Origin: Gammaproteobacteria bacterium
Lineage (GTDB): Bacteria; Pseudomonadota; Gammaproteobacteria; Pseudomonadales; Azotimanducaceae
NCBI GenBank assembly: GCA_028821035.1
Contig: JAPPHP010000434.1
Coordinates: 1 to 10,268 of the forward strand
Length of the DNA: 10,268 nucleotides
Direction of reading: 5' to 3'
Positions 1 through 7,367 of the stretch are shown here, one piece after another. A model generated the notes under the pieces. That model was not told where the DNA came from, searched no databases, and was given only the letters and a program-made list of their open reading frames with translations. Within the stretch, counting starts at the first letter, position 1; each line of letters opens with the position of its first letter. The translations under genes were made by a program, and so were the position numbers.

Positions 1-2
1 AG

Positions 3-1598
3 CACGGCGCCACCAATGTCTGGTCGGCGCTCGACCGGGCGGCGCAGAGGGAGTTCCCGAGGGACGATGTTTCCATCGCGGAGATCTGGGCCTATGCCGA
101 CCGGTTTTCCTACCTCCCCGGCGATGACGTGCGCCTGTTCGTCCACACCACCGCGCCCCGGTATGCGATTACGGTATACCGGGAAGGGGCTCGCCAAACG
201 GTCGTCTACAGCGAGAAGAACCTGGCGGGCGTGCGGCAGACGACGCCGGAGGACGCCTTCGCGAAGGGTTGCGACTGGCGGGACGCGGCGACGATCCCAA
301 CCGGGAAGGACTGGCCGTCCGGTGTCTACGTAGTCATCCTGCAAACCCTGGGCATGTCCGGGGATCCGATCGAGAGGGAAGCGTTTTTCGTGCTTCGCTC
401 GGCTCGTCCGGGCCGCGACACCCCGATCGTCATCGTCCTGTCCACCGCCACCTATACCGCCTACAACGACTGGGGCGGCGCCAACCACTACCGGCGTATT
501 GAAGAGGGCCGGCCCACGGACAATCCCGCGCCGGAGTTGTCGCTGCAACGACCCATGGCGCGGGGTTTCATTCGCCTGCCGAAGGGTGCGCCGCGCTATA
601 CGGACACGCCCAGGCTGCCGCCCGGCGGCATGCCCCGCTACCCCTGGCTGGAATGGGCCTTCGCCTACGACTACAGCCGTCACTACTGCGACACCGGCTG
701 GGCGACCTACGACGGTCCGTTCGTACGTTGGGCCGAGGCGGAGGGATATCGGCTCGACTTCCTCACCCAGTACGACCTGCACGCCGACCCCGGCTGCCTG
801 GAGCCCTACGGCGTCGCCGTCATGGTCGGTCACGACGAGTACTGGTCATGGCAGATGCGCGATGCGGTCGATGCGTTCGTCGACGGGGGCGGCAACATCG
901 CCCGGTTCGCGGGCAACTTCTTCTGGCAGATCCGACTCGAGGACGGCGGCAGGACCCAGGTCTGTTACAAGGTGGCATCGGCCGATCCGGTATCCGAATC
1001 ACCGGACAAGCACCTCACCACCACCTCGTGGGACACGCGCATCGTCGGACGGCTCTGTACCGAGACCCTCGGATTGACCGGGTTCGGCGGCGTGTACAGC
1101 CGGTTCGGCAATGCCGCGCCCAGGGCGTCCGGCGGGCTGACGGTGTATCGCCCGGACCATTGGGTGTTCGAGAACACCGACCTCTACTACGGAGACCAGT
1201 TCGGGGCCGCGCCTTCGCACATCGTGAGCTTCGAGGTGGACGGCGTGGACTACACGTTTCGCGGCGGACTGCCGTATCCGACCGGCAAGGACGGCGCGCC
1301 GGAGTCGCTGTCGATTCTCGCCATGGCCCCGACCGGCGGCATGTTCGAAAGCAATCGGCATGGGCATATCGTCAACGCGCCCCAGGACGAGGTCACGCCG
1401 GTCTTCGAGAGCGCGCCCTGGGCATACGAGATCACGGCGGACGACCTCGCCCACGGGGCGGCGATGATGGCGGTGTTCCACCGCGGCAAGGGAACGGTGT
1501 TCAACGTCGGCTGCAGCGAGTGGGTCTCGGGCCTGATTGAGCGCGACTACTTCGTTGAACAGATCACCCGCAACGTCCTGAATCGGCTCAAGGGATGA
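3..1598 (+). CDS. N,N-dimethylformamidase large (beta) subunit-like protein, 5' partial
   Basis: The frame is open to the left edge, and the residues before the GTG at 129 (an IWAYADRFSYLPGDDV stretch) already look like family sequence, so the gene begins outside the window; about 531 residues are visible. It resembles the C-terminal catalytic domain of DMFase large subunits, which hydrolyse N-substituted amides at a mononuclear iron. Visible signatures are AYNDWGG (Tyr codon at 462), GHDEYWS (His at 831, Glu at 837), a GN pair with Asn at 915 and a Lys at 969. From recall of Paracoccus DMFase (Tyr399, Tyr440, Glu521 ligands; His519, Asn547, Lys567 nearby), the His-Glu-Asn spacing matches exactly, while the Tyr399 and Lys567 equivalents fit within two or three residues. 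The Tyr440 equivalent is unclear. No DmfA1-type small subunit lies downstream. The stop overlaps the next start as ATGA, implying translational coupling. The family is fairly certain; the substrate is unknown. Confidence 0.85.
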   Translation, partial: HGATNVWSALDRAAQREFPRDDVSIAEIWAYADRFSYLPGDDVRLFVHTTAPRYAITVYREGARQTVVYSEKNLAGVRQTTPEDAFAKGCDWRDAATIPTGKDWPSGVYVVILQTLGMSGDPIEREAFFVLRSARPGRDTPIVIVLSTATYTAYNDWGGANHYRRIEEGRPTDNPAPELSLQRPMARGFIRLPKGAPRYTDTPRLPPGGMPRYPWLEWAFAYDYSRHYCDTGWATYDGPFVRWAEAEGYRLDFLTQYDLHADPGCLEPYGVAVMVGHDEYWSWQMRDAVDAFVDGGGNIARFAGNFFWQIRLEDGGRTQVCYKVASADPVSESPDKHLTTTSWDTRIVGRLCTETLGLTGFGGVYSRFGNAAPRASGGLTVYRPDHWVFENTDLYYGDQFGAAPSHIVSFEVDGVDYTFRGGLPYPTGKDGAPESLSILAMAPTGGMFESNRHGHIVNAPQDEVTPVFESAPWAYEITADDLAHGAAMMAVFHRGKGTVFNVGCSEWVSGLIERDYFVEQITRNVLNRLKG

Positions 1599-3385
1599 AA
1601 TCGGACCGCCATGAGCGCGAGCGGGAGTGGCAGGCGTTTCGCCGCCAGGCCGATGCCGCCTGGTCGGAGGAGCTTGCCGAGGAGGAGCGCATTCGCAGGG
1701 ACGTGCTGCCGACCAAGGCGATCCCCTTCCCCTCCCCCGTGCGCTATCCCGAAATCGTCATCGAAGCAGACGTGCCGATACCCATGCGCGACGGTGTCGT
1801 CCTGCGAGGCGATGTCTACCGGCCCGACGCCGACGGCAAGTTCCCGGTGGCCATCAATCGCGGTCCTTACGACAAGAGGTCGTCGCTGGACGACTTGCCC
1901 GCCGTTGCCCGCAATCTCGCGCAGCGCGGGTACGTGTGCATCGTCCAGGACGTGCGCGGCCGGTATGCGTCCGGGGGCAGCTACGAACCGCTCGCCGGGG
2001 AGATCGAGGACGGCGTCGACACCGTCGAGTGGGCCGCCGCCCAACCCTGGTCGACGGGCAGGGTGGGGATGTTCGGCGTTTCATACGCGGGATTCGTGCA
2101 GTTCTGCGCAGCGATCGGTCGGGCCCCGCACCTGAGTTGCATCTACCCGGCCATGATCGGATACGGATTTCGTACCCGACAGGCCGGCATCCCCTGGCTG
2201 ACCTCCCTCGGCGCCTGGCTGGTCTGGGCCGGGCAGGGCCGCGAGTCCGGCAACGGCAACCGGATCGACACCTGGCACCTGCCGCTGCACGAAATCGACG
2301 ACAAGTCGGGCTACCCGAATCCCGCGTTCGACGCGCTCGTCAACATGGATCTTGACGTTCGGCTGCCGGGCGAACTGCCGGAGGAGACCGTGCGCGAGCA
2401 CCTGCGCAACATAGAAGTGCCGGCCTGCTGCGTCGCCGGCTGGTACGACGAGTTGCTCGAGGACACGCTCGATTGCTGGGTCACGTTACGGGAGACGCGT
2501 CCCGATGCAAGGCTCATCGTCGGACCCTGGCACCACAACCTGTGCGATCTCGAAGAACCCCGCATGGGCAGGGTTGCCACCGAAGACATCGAGCTCAAGC
2601 GCTACTACGAGGAGATGGAACGCTTCTTCGCACGGCACTTGAAGGGTGAGGAAATCGCGCCCTCGGAAACCGAGGCGCCGGTCAGGCTGTACGTCATGGG
2701 CAGGAACACCTGGCGCGACGAGTACGAGTGGCCCCTTGCGAGAAGCCGGTACCGCACGCTGTACCTGCACAGCAGCGGCCGCGCGGGCGCCAGCCTCGAG
2801 GACGGGAAACTGCACTGGCAGGCTCCCACTTCGGAGCAGCCTCCGGACGAGTACGACTACGACCCGCAGGACCCGGTGCGCTGGACGCACGACGTCGACA
2901 TCTGGTCCTACCTGCTCGAGATGGGCGACCGCCGCGAGGTCGAGTTGCGGCCGGACGTGCTGGTGTACACCTCGCCCGCACTCGAGGAGGACACCGAGAT
3001 CACGGGCCGCGTCAAGGCGGTGCTGTTCGCTTCGTCCGACGCCGAAGACACGGATTTCGTCGTGAACCTGGTGGACGTGCATCCCGATGGACACACGCAG
3101 TACCTGACCCACGGCATCGTGCGCGCGAGATACCGGCACGGACTCGCAAACCCGAAACTGCTGCGACCCGGAGAGGTCTGCGCGTACGAGATCGGGTTAT
3201 GGCCGACCAGCAACGTGTTCCTCGCGGGACACCGCATTCGGGTCGAGATCACGAGCAGCGATTTCGACCGGTACGCGCGCAATCAGAACGTTGCGGCGCC
3301 ACCGGGCCGTAGCGCCGAAACGCGGGTGGCCCACCAGTCGGTCTTCCACTCGCACCTGCTCGTGCCGGTCATCCCCGTGCAGTAA
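1595..3385 (+). CDS. CocE/NonD family serine hydrolase (X-Pro dipeptidyl-peptidase S15-like)
   Basis: A 596-residue alpha/beta-hydrolase, the usual size for the CocE/NonD family, which cleaves esters, acyl-amides and some N-terminal peptides. The family opening is seen as PMRDGVVLRGDVYRP near residue 62, then RGPYDK and QDVRGRYASGG. The nucleophile is Ser163 in the elbow GVSYAG, the acid is most likely Asp285 in GWYDELLED, and the base is His314 in GPWHHN, the same place as in cocaine esterase (GPWSH). The C-terminal third, from about residue 430, has the jelly-roll PepX_C signature, including LRPGEVCAYEIGLWPTSNVF and GHRIRVEITSSDFDR. No signal peptide is seen; the N-terminus is charged and helical, so it is probably cytoplasmic. 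The start is fixed by the ATGA overlap with the upstream stop, with AAGGG directly before it. The triad is complete, so activity is expected. Placement suggests it acts on the same compound as the amidase-like neighbour. Confidence 0.9.
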   Translation: MKSDRHEREREWQAFRRQADAAWSEELAEEERIRRDVLPTKAIPFPSPVRYPEIVIEADVPIPMRDGVVLRGDVYRPDADGKFPVAINRGPYDKRSSLDDLPAVARNLAQRGYVCIVQDVRGRYASGGSYEPLAGEIEDGVDTVEWAAAQPWSTGRVGMFGVSYAGFVQFCAAIGRAPHLSCIYPAMIGYGFRTRQAGIPWLTSLGAWLVWAGQGRESGNGNRIDTWHLPLHEIDDKSGYPNPAFDALVNMDLDVRLPGELPEETVREHLRNIEVPACCVAGWYDELLEDTLDCWVTLRETRPDARLIVGPWHHNLCDLEEPRMGRVATEDIELKRYYEEMERFFARHLKGEEIAPSETEAPVRLYVMGRNTWRDEYEWPLARSRYRTLYLHSSGRAGASLEDGKLHWQAPTSEQPPDEYDYDPQDPVRWTHDVDIWSYLLEMGDRREVELRPDVLVYTSPALEEDTEITGRVKAVLFASSDAEDTDFVVNLVDVHPDGHTQYLTHGIVRARYRHGLANPKLLRPGEVCAYEIGLWPTSNVFLAGHRIRVEITSSDFDRYARNQNVAAPPGRSAETRVAHQSVFHSHLLVPVIPVQ

Positions 3386-3407
3386 AGAACGGACCCTGAA
3401 GAACCCG

Positions 3408-4628
3408 ATGAAGAGCAACCAGGGTCTCGCGGTGCAGGTGCTGGCGGTCTGGGTCGCGATGCTCGGCGTCAGTTTCTACGACTTTCAGCCGTTCCTGGTG
3501 GGCGGCTTCGTCACCTTCCTGGCCTTGAGCGAAGCGCAGGCGGGACTGATCGCGACCATCAACATGCTCGGCGCCTGCGCCGGCCTGCTGCTGGTCTCGA
3601 CCCGGGCCTACCATTGGCCAACGAGCCGACTAATCCTCGGCGCGCTGCTGCTCATCGTCGTTGCCAACGTCGCGTCCGGATTTGCCCTGACGTTCGAAAC
3701 CCTGGGCGCCTGCCGGTTCGTCGGAGGTCTCGGGGAAGGGCTCGTGCTCGCGGTGCCCGTGAAGCTGGCGGCGCGCTTCGGCAATCCCGACCGGCTGTTC
3801 GCCTGGATCATGTTCGGCCAGTCGCTCTACGGCGTGGCCGGTCTCGCCGCGGCGCCCTACCTCATGGACGCATTCGGGCTGCGCGGCCTGTTCTTCGGTT
3901 TCGCCACCCTGGCATTGCTGACCATACCGTTCTTCCGGGCGCTTCCGGACGACGGTGCGCCACGCAAGCAGTCAGGCCGGACCGTCATCAACACCCGCAT
4001 GGTGCTGGTGTTCGCATCGCTGATGATCCTGTACATGGCGACAAACTGCGTCTGGGCCTACTACGAACGGATCGGCGTCGCCATGGACATCAGCGCGTCC
4101 GACATCGGGCTGGCGCTTGCGGCGGGTCTTTTCGCATCGATGGTCGGGGCGCTGATCGCAGCGGCCCTGGGCGGCCGCCTGCCGCGTTCGCTGATGATGT
4201 ATGTCGGCGTCGGCGCGAGCGCGCTGTCGGTCTGGATACTCTACCTGGCGCAGGACCTCGCGCCTTACGTGGCGTCGGTCATGCTGCTGTTCGGCGCCAC
4301 GGGATTCGTCGTGCCGTTTTACATGGGAGAACTGGCCGGGGTCGCCCGTACGGGACGTCTGCCCATCGCGGGTTACATCGTCATATTGCTCGGCAACATG
4401 TTGGGTCCCGCCGTGGGCGCCGCCCTGATCGGCGACGGCTCCTATTCGAGCATGATCCTCGGCGCCCTGGCACTCGCGCTGATCGCCTTGGTACTAATCG
4501 TTGCCGCCCTGCGTTGGGCGCCCAACCCGGTCACGGCAGCGAAGCCCGGAGTTGAACCACCAGTCGGGAGGAATGCAGATGCAGGATTTGATGCTGATCG
4601 ACGGAGCCCTGGTCGCCGGCGAGGGTGA
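3408..4628 (+). CDS. MFS transporter
   Basis: A 406-residue integral membrane protein with about twelve hydrophobic segments in two groups of six, separated by a polar loop near residues 178-195 (DDGAPRKQSGR). The fourth segment carries RFVGGLGEG, matching the MFS motif RxxxGxGxG. The ATG at 3408 is preferred because the frame upstream of it overlaps the hydrolase gene and encodes an arginine/serine-rich shadow with no membrane character; only weak purine-rich sequence precedes it, 22 nt after the previous stop. The last 35 or so residues are hydrophilic (PPVGRNADAGF, ending RRRG) and the gene runs 50 nt into the aldehyde dehydrogenase. The substrate cannot be read from sequence. Its position between two hydrolases and a dehydrogenase suggests import of the compound they degrade, although export cannot be excluded. 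Confidence 0.85.
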   Translation: MKSNQGLAVQVLAVWVAMLGVSFYDFQPFLVGGFVTFLALSEAQAGLIATINMLGACAGLLLVSTRAYHWPTSRLILGALLLIVVANVASGFALTFETLGACRFVGGLGEGLVLAVPVKLAARFGNPDRLFAWIMFGQSLYGVAGLAAAPYLMDAFGLRGLFFGFATLALLTIPFFRALPDDGAPRKQSGRTVINTRMVLVFASLMILYMATNCVWAYYERIGVAMDISASDIGLALAAGLFASMVGALIAAALGGRLPRSLMMYVGVGASALSVWILYLAQDLAPYVASVMLLFGATGFVVPFYMGELAGVARTGRLPIAGYIVILLGNMLGPAVGAALIGDGSYSSMILGALALALIALVLIVAALRWAPNPVTAAKPGVEPPVGRNADAGFDADRRSPGRRRG

Positions 4629-6003
4629 AGCCGAAGCGATCGTCGCGCCCGCCACCGGCGAGCGCTGCCACAGCCTGCCGGAGGCGAGCCCGCAACAGGT
4701 CGATGCCGCGGTCGAAGCCGCGGAGCGGGCCTTCCCCGCCTGGGCGGCGACCCCACCCGGCGAGCGCGCCGCCGCATTGCTGGCGATCGCCGATGCCATC
4801 GACGCGGATGCGGCCGCCTTTGCCGACCTCGAGGCAACCGACTGCGGCAAACCGCGTCATCTCGTGGTTGCCGACGAGATCCCGGCGGTTTCGGACTGCT
4901 TCCGTTTCTTTGCCGGCGCCGCGCGTTGCCTGACGGCGCCCCTTGCCGGCGAGTACCTTGCGGACCACACGTCGTTCGTGCGCCGCGACCCGGTCGGCGT
5001 CGTGGCATCGATCGCGCCATGGAACTATCCGCTGATGATGGCCGCCTGGAAGATCGCGCCGGTCATCGCGGCCGGCAACACCATGGTGATCAAGCCGTCG
5101 GAACTGACACCGATGACCACGCTGTTGCTCGCCGACAAACTGCGCGCGATCCTGCCGGCGGGCGTGATCAACGTCGTGGCGGGGCGCGGACCCACGGTCG
5201 GTGCGGCACTGGCGTCGCACCCCAAGGTAAGGATGGTGTCGGTGACCGGCAGCGTGGAAACCGGGCGCTCCGTCATGGCCGCGGCAACGGCCACCCTGAA
5301 ACGCACGCACCTGGAGCTGGGCGGCAAGGCGCCGGTCATCGTCTACCGGGATGCGGATATCGCCAGCGTCGTGGAGGGCATCCGCGCGTTCGGCTACTAC
5401 AACGCCGGCCAGGATTGCACCGCCGCCTGTCGCCTCTACGCGGACGGGCGGATCTACGACAACCTCGTCGCGGACCTGACGAGCGCCGTGTCGACCATCG
5501 CCTACGCCGATGCCGACGACGCGAAGAACGAGATCGGCCCGCTCATCTCCGCCCGGCAGCGGGACCGCGTCCACGGTTTCGTGCAGCGCGCCGCAGAGGA
5601 CGGCAGCGGCGAAGTAACGGTAGGCGGCGAGTTCGGGTCAGGCGCGGGCTTCTTCTTCCAGCCGACGGTCGTCGCGGGCGCGGCGCATGAGGACGAAATC
5701 GTGCGCCGGGAGGTGTTCGGCCCGGTCGTGTCCGTGACGCCGTTCGCCGACGAAGAGACGGCGATCGCCTGGGCGAACGATTCCGAGTACGGGCTGGCTT
5801 CCTCGGTATGGACCAATGACATATCGAAGGCGATGCGCACCGCGGCGAGGCTCCAGTACGGTTGTACCTGGATCAATGCCCACTTCGCCTTGACCAACGA
5901 GATGCCGCACGGCGGCATGAAGGCCTCGGGGCACGGCAAGGACATGTCGGTGTACGCGCTGGAAGACTACACCGTGCCCCGCCACATCATGGTCAAGTTC
6001 TGA
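4579..6003 (+). CDS. patD: NAD(P)-dependent aldehyde dehydrogenase, gamma-aminobutyraldehyde dehydrogenase (PatD/YdcW)-like
   Basis: A 474-residue ALDH-superfamily enzyme that would oxidise an aldehyde, in the known PatD case 4-aminobutanal (1-pyrroline) to GABA. Visible motifs are APWNYP with the transition-state Asn149, KPSE with Lys172 and Glu175, GSVETGR (225-ish) for cofactor binding, Glu246 in LELGGK, Cys280 in GQDCTAACR and Glu378 in EVFGPV. Length and the Glu246/Cys280 numbering coincide with E. coli YdcW, as do QYGCTW, EMPHGG, GKDMS and LEDYTV near the C-terminus; this is why the PatD subfamily is named. The start at 4579 is chosen because GGAGG at 4567-4571 lies 7 nt before it; the ATG at 4573 is too close to that site. 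The reading frame overlaps the transporter tail by 50 nt. Cytoplasmic. The catabolic context is not a classic putrescine operon, so the true aldehyde may be another omega-amino or unrelated aldehyde. Confidence 0.9.
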   Translation: MQDLMLIDGALVAGEGEAEAIVAPATGERCHSLPEASPQQVDAAVEAAERAFPAWAATPPGERAAALLAIADAIDADAAAFADLEATDCGKPRHLVVADEIPAVSDCFRFFAGAARCLTAPLAGEYLADHTSFVRRDPVGVVASIAPWNYPLMMAAWKIAPVIAAGNTMVIKPSELTPMTTLLLADKLRAILPAGVINVVAGRGPTVGAALASHPKVRMVSVTGSVETGRSVMAAATATLKRTHLELGGKAPVIVYRDADIASVVEGIRAFGYYNAGQDCTAACRLYADGRIYDNLVADLTSAVSTIAYADADDAKNEIGPLISARQRDRVHGFVQRAAEDGSGEVTVGGEFGSGAGFFFQPTVVAGAAHEDEIVRREVFGPVVSVTPFADEETAIAWANDSEYGLASSVWTNDISKAMRTAARLQYGCTWINAHFALTNEMPHGGMKASGHGKDMSVYALEDYTVPRHIMVKF

Positions 6004-6016
6004 CGAGGCAGAGACG

Positions 6017-6487
6017 ATGGAAAACTGGCCTCCGGTCGAACTCGAAGACGCGATCACGGCGAGCCCGCAGGCGCTGGTCGAGGAGTGTTACCGCCTCATT
6101 TCCTTTCCCGCAGGGTCGCTTCCCGGCTGGGACCGTTTCAAGTCGCTGTTCGTGGAAAACGCCGTTCTGGCGCTTCGGGTCTTCCCCGAAGACGACTCGA
6201 TGTCGGTGATGAACCTCGATGAGTACGCCCGCCGACAGATACGCGACGGCATGCAGGAGGAGGGCTATACCGAAACGGTGCTCAGGCAGGAGTGGTTCGG
6301 ATTCGGCGACGTATGCGAAACCCGGGTGATATTCGAAATGCAGTTCGGCGACCGGGAACCGGTCACGGCTTTCGATATCTTTCAGCTTGTGCGGCTCGAC
6401 GGCCGTTGGTGGATCGCATCCATCACCGGAGAGGTGCCGAGGGCCGGCGTGGAGGTGCCGGGCGATCTCCTGGCCGGCCCGGATTGA
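6017..6487 (+). CDS. NTF2-like/SnoaL-fold small protein
   Basis: A 156-residue soluble protein with the pattern of the NTF2-like (SnoaL) alpha+beta-cone fold. An N-terminal helix carries LVEECYRLISF, followed by WDRFKSLFVENAVL, a helix with LDEYARRQI, then beta-strands ending in FDIFQLVRLDGRWWIASITGE, where GRWWI near the end is the usual last-strand signature. Members include small hydratases and isomerases, binding proteins and small subunits of oxygenases, so no reaction can be named. It starts 13 nt after the dehydrogenase stop with the purine-rich GAGGCAGAGA just before the ATG, and is the last gene of the five-gene run. It does not resemble the DMFase small subunit DmfA1 as recalled. 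A role in processing or binding a pathway intermediate is an inference from position only. Confidence 0.7.
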   Translation: MENWPPVELEDAITASPQALVEECYRLISFPAGSLPGWDRFKSLFVENAVLALRVFPEDDSMSVMNLDEYARRQIRDGMQEEGYTETVLRQEWFGFGDVCETRVIFEMQFGDREPVTAFDIFQLVRLDGRWWIASITGEVPRAGVEVPGDLLAGPD

Positions 6488-6646
6488 CTGCGGGCTGAAC
6501 GGATCTGACCGGAGACGTCAGGCGAGTTTGGCTGGCTTCCTTCTGGACCGATATGCGCGCCATAGCCCGATGACGCTGATTGATTTCGCGTCTTGGCGAC
6601 GCAGAGGTCGGCACGACAAGTGGCTTGGCCAGTTCCACCACCATAC
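6488..6646. other. non-coding spacer between the catabolic run and higBA
   Basis: This stretch shows no convincing gene. A short frame through it on the plus strand lacks a ribosome binding site, begins inside the preceding gene and has no recognisable protein pattern. Three weak stem candidates occur: GCCCG/CGGGC at 6477-6495 across the stop codon region, CTGAC/GTCAG at 6505-6521, and GCGTC/GACGC at 6588-6602. None is followed by a T-run, so no intrinsic terminator can be claimed. The base composition looks lower in GC than the genes to the left, in keeping with the edge of an accessory islet. Confidence 0.4.
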
Positions 6647-6687
6647 GTCAATTTGACAAGCGGCACTTGACAGACTAGCTTCCGGCG
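6647..6687 (+). promoter_or_regulatory. candidate higBA promoter with overlapping palindromic operator
   Basis: A consensus -35 box TTGACA lies at 6653-6658, followed after a 17-bp spacer by TAGCTT at 6676-6681 as a poor -10 box. The palindrome GTCAA-T-TTGAC at 6647-6657 overlaps the -35 box, and a further TTGACAG copy begins at 6667, 14 bp downstream. HigA antitoxins usually repress their own promoter through such short inverted repeats, so this is a plausible HigA operator. The expected transcription start falls at or next to the higB ATG at 6688, which has no Shine-Dalgarno sequence, so a leaderless message is possible. Confidence 0.5.
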
Positions 6688-6966
6688 ATGATCGTGTCGT
6701 TCCGGCATCGCGGTCTGAAGGCGCTCTACGAAGGCGGGACGTCGCGGCACGTAGCGCCCGGGCACGTTCGCAAGCTGCTGGACATACTCGCCGTTCTGGA
6801 TAGTAGCCGCGGACCGCGCGACATCGACCTGCCCGGACTCGGTGTGCACCCGCTGAAGGGCGAACTCAAGGGCCACTACGCCGTCACCGTCTCCGGGAAC
6901 TGGCGCGTGACTTTCCGGTTCAAGGACGGCGACGCGGTCGATGTGGACTATCTGGACTACCACTGA
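6688..6966 (+). CDS. higB: HigB-type toxin, RelE/ParE superfamily mRNA interferase
   Basis: A 92-residue toxin, exactly the usual length for HigB. The family opening MIVSFRHRGLK is followed by a helical stretch, then DLPGLGVHPLKG (residues 47-58), GNWRVTF (70-76) and the C-terminal DYLDYH (87-92). HigB toxins bind the ribosome and cut mRNA being translated. His54, Lys57, Arg73, Tyr91 and His92 sit at or near positions reported, as recalled, for the RNA-cleaving site of Proteus HigB, so the toxin appears intact. The gene order, toxin first, is typical of higBA and opposite to relBE. No ribosome binding site precedes the ATG; the candidate promoter suggests leaderless or weak translation. higA begins 13 nt downstream, with its ribosome binding site straddling the higB stop codon. 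Confidence 0.93.
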   Translation: MIVSFRHRGLKALYEGGTSRHVAPGHVRKLLDILAVLDSSRGPRDIDLPGLGVHPLKGELKGHYAVTVSGNWRVTFRFKDGDAVDVDYLDYH

Positions 6967-6979
6967 GGAGGCAACCACC

Positions 6980-7267
6980 GTGGCCATGCACAATCCCCCG
7001 CATCCCGGCGGAATCGTGAGGCGGCAGTGTCTCGAACCGCTCGGACTGACCGTGACCGCCGCCGCCGATCACCTCGGGGTGTCCCGACAGTCCCTGTCGG
7101 AACTGGTCAACGAGCATGCCGGCGTCTCCGTGGACATGGCGATCCGCCTCACCAAGGCGTTCGGCTCGACGCCTGAGACGTGGCTCGGTCTGCAGATGGC
7201 GTACGACCTCTGGCAGGCGCGGCGCCGCATCGACGACATCAAGGTCGACCGGATCGAGGCGGCATAA
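6980..7267 (+). CDS. higA: HigA-type antitoxin, XRE-family HTH protein
   Basis: A 95-residue antitoxin that would bind and neutralise HigB and repress the higBA promoter. It has the standard HigA opening NPPHPGGIVRR, an HTH of the XRE/Cro type around residues 25-44 (AAADHLGVSRQSLSELVN), and the conserved GSTPETWLGLQMAYDLWQA segment at about 62-80. The GTG start at 6980 is preferred because GAGGAGG at 6965-6971 lies 8 nt upstream; the in-frame ATG at 6986 would be 14 nt away. This ribosome binding site is much stronger than anything before higB, which would favour antitoxin over toxin synthesis from the shared message. The system looks complete and functional. Confidence 0.93.
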   Translation: MAMHNPPHPGGIVRRQCLEPLGLTVTAAADHLGVSRQSLSELVNEHAGVSVDMAIRLTKAFGSTPETWLGLQMAYDLWQARRRIDDIKVDRIEAA

Positions 7268-7273
7268 GCCCGG

Positions 7274-7291
7274 CCGAAGCCGCAGCTTCGG
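7274..7291 (+). terminator. perfect hairpin after higA, possible weak terminator or processing site
   Basis: CCGAAGC at 7274-7280 pairs perfectly with GCTTCGG at 7285-7291 around the four-base loop CGCA, beginning 7 nt after the higA stop. Only TT follows, so it lacks the U-tract of a standard intrinsic terminator. It may still slow polymerase or protect the 3' end of the higBA message. Confidence 0.35.
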
Positions 7292-7329
7292 TTGCCAGCA
7301 CAGGTGGCAGCCGCCGAAGCGCAACAGCG

Positions 7330-7338
7330 TGCTACGCT
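7330..7338 (+). promoter_or_regulatory. candidate extended -10 promoter of the TPR-HEPN pair
   Basis: TG-C-TACGCT at 7330-7338 has the form of an extended -10 element (TGn followed by TAnnnT), 29 nt before the start codon at 7368. No good -35 box is seen at 16-18 bp, which extended -10 promoters tolerate. The box lies inside the palindrome AGCGT-GCT-ACGCT at 7326-7338, so a regulator could sit directly on it. Confidence 0.35.
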
Positions 7339-7367
7339 TCGCCGCCTGGCTCAGAGGACGAGCTTCG

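Noticed and set aside
16..333. Plus-strand open frame at the left edge
   Set aside because: Arginine/serine/threonine-rich shadow of the DMFase-like gene in another frame, with no protein family pattern.
4531..5574. Long minus-strand open frame opposite the aldehyde dehydrogenase
   Set aside because: High-GC shadow; the opposite strand encodes a complete, motif-perfect ALDH and the minus-strand product has no recognisable domains.
6505..6521. CTGAC/GTCAG stem as terminator of the catabolic run
   Set aside because: Only five base pairs and no T-run directly after it.
6387..6656. Small plus-strand frame spanning the end of the NTF2-like gene and the spacer
   Set aside because: No ribosome binding site, low-complexity Arg/Ser-rich start, ends within the higB promoter; unlikely to be translated.
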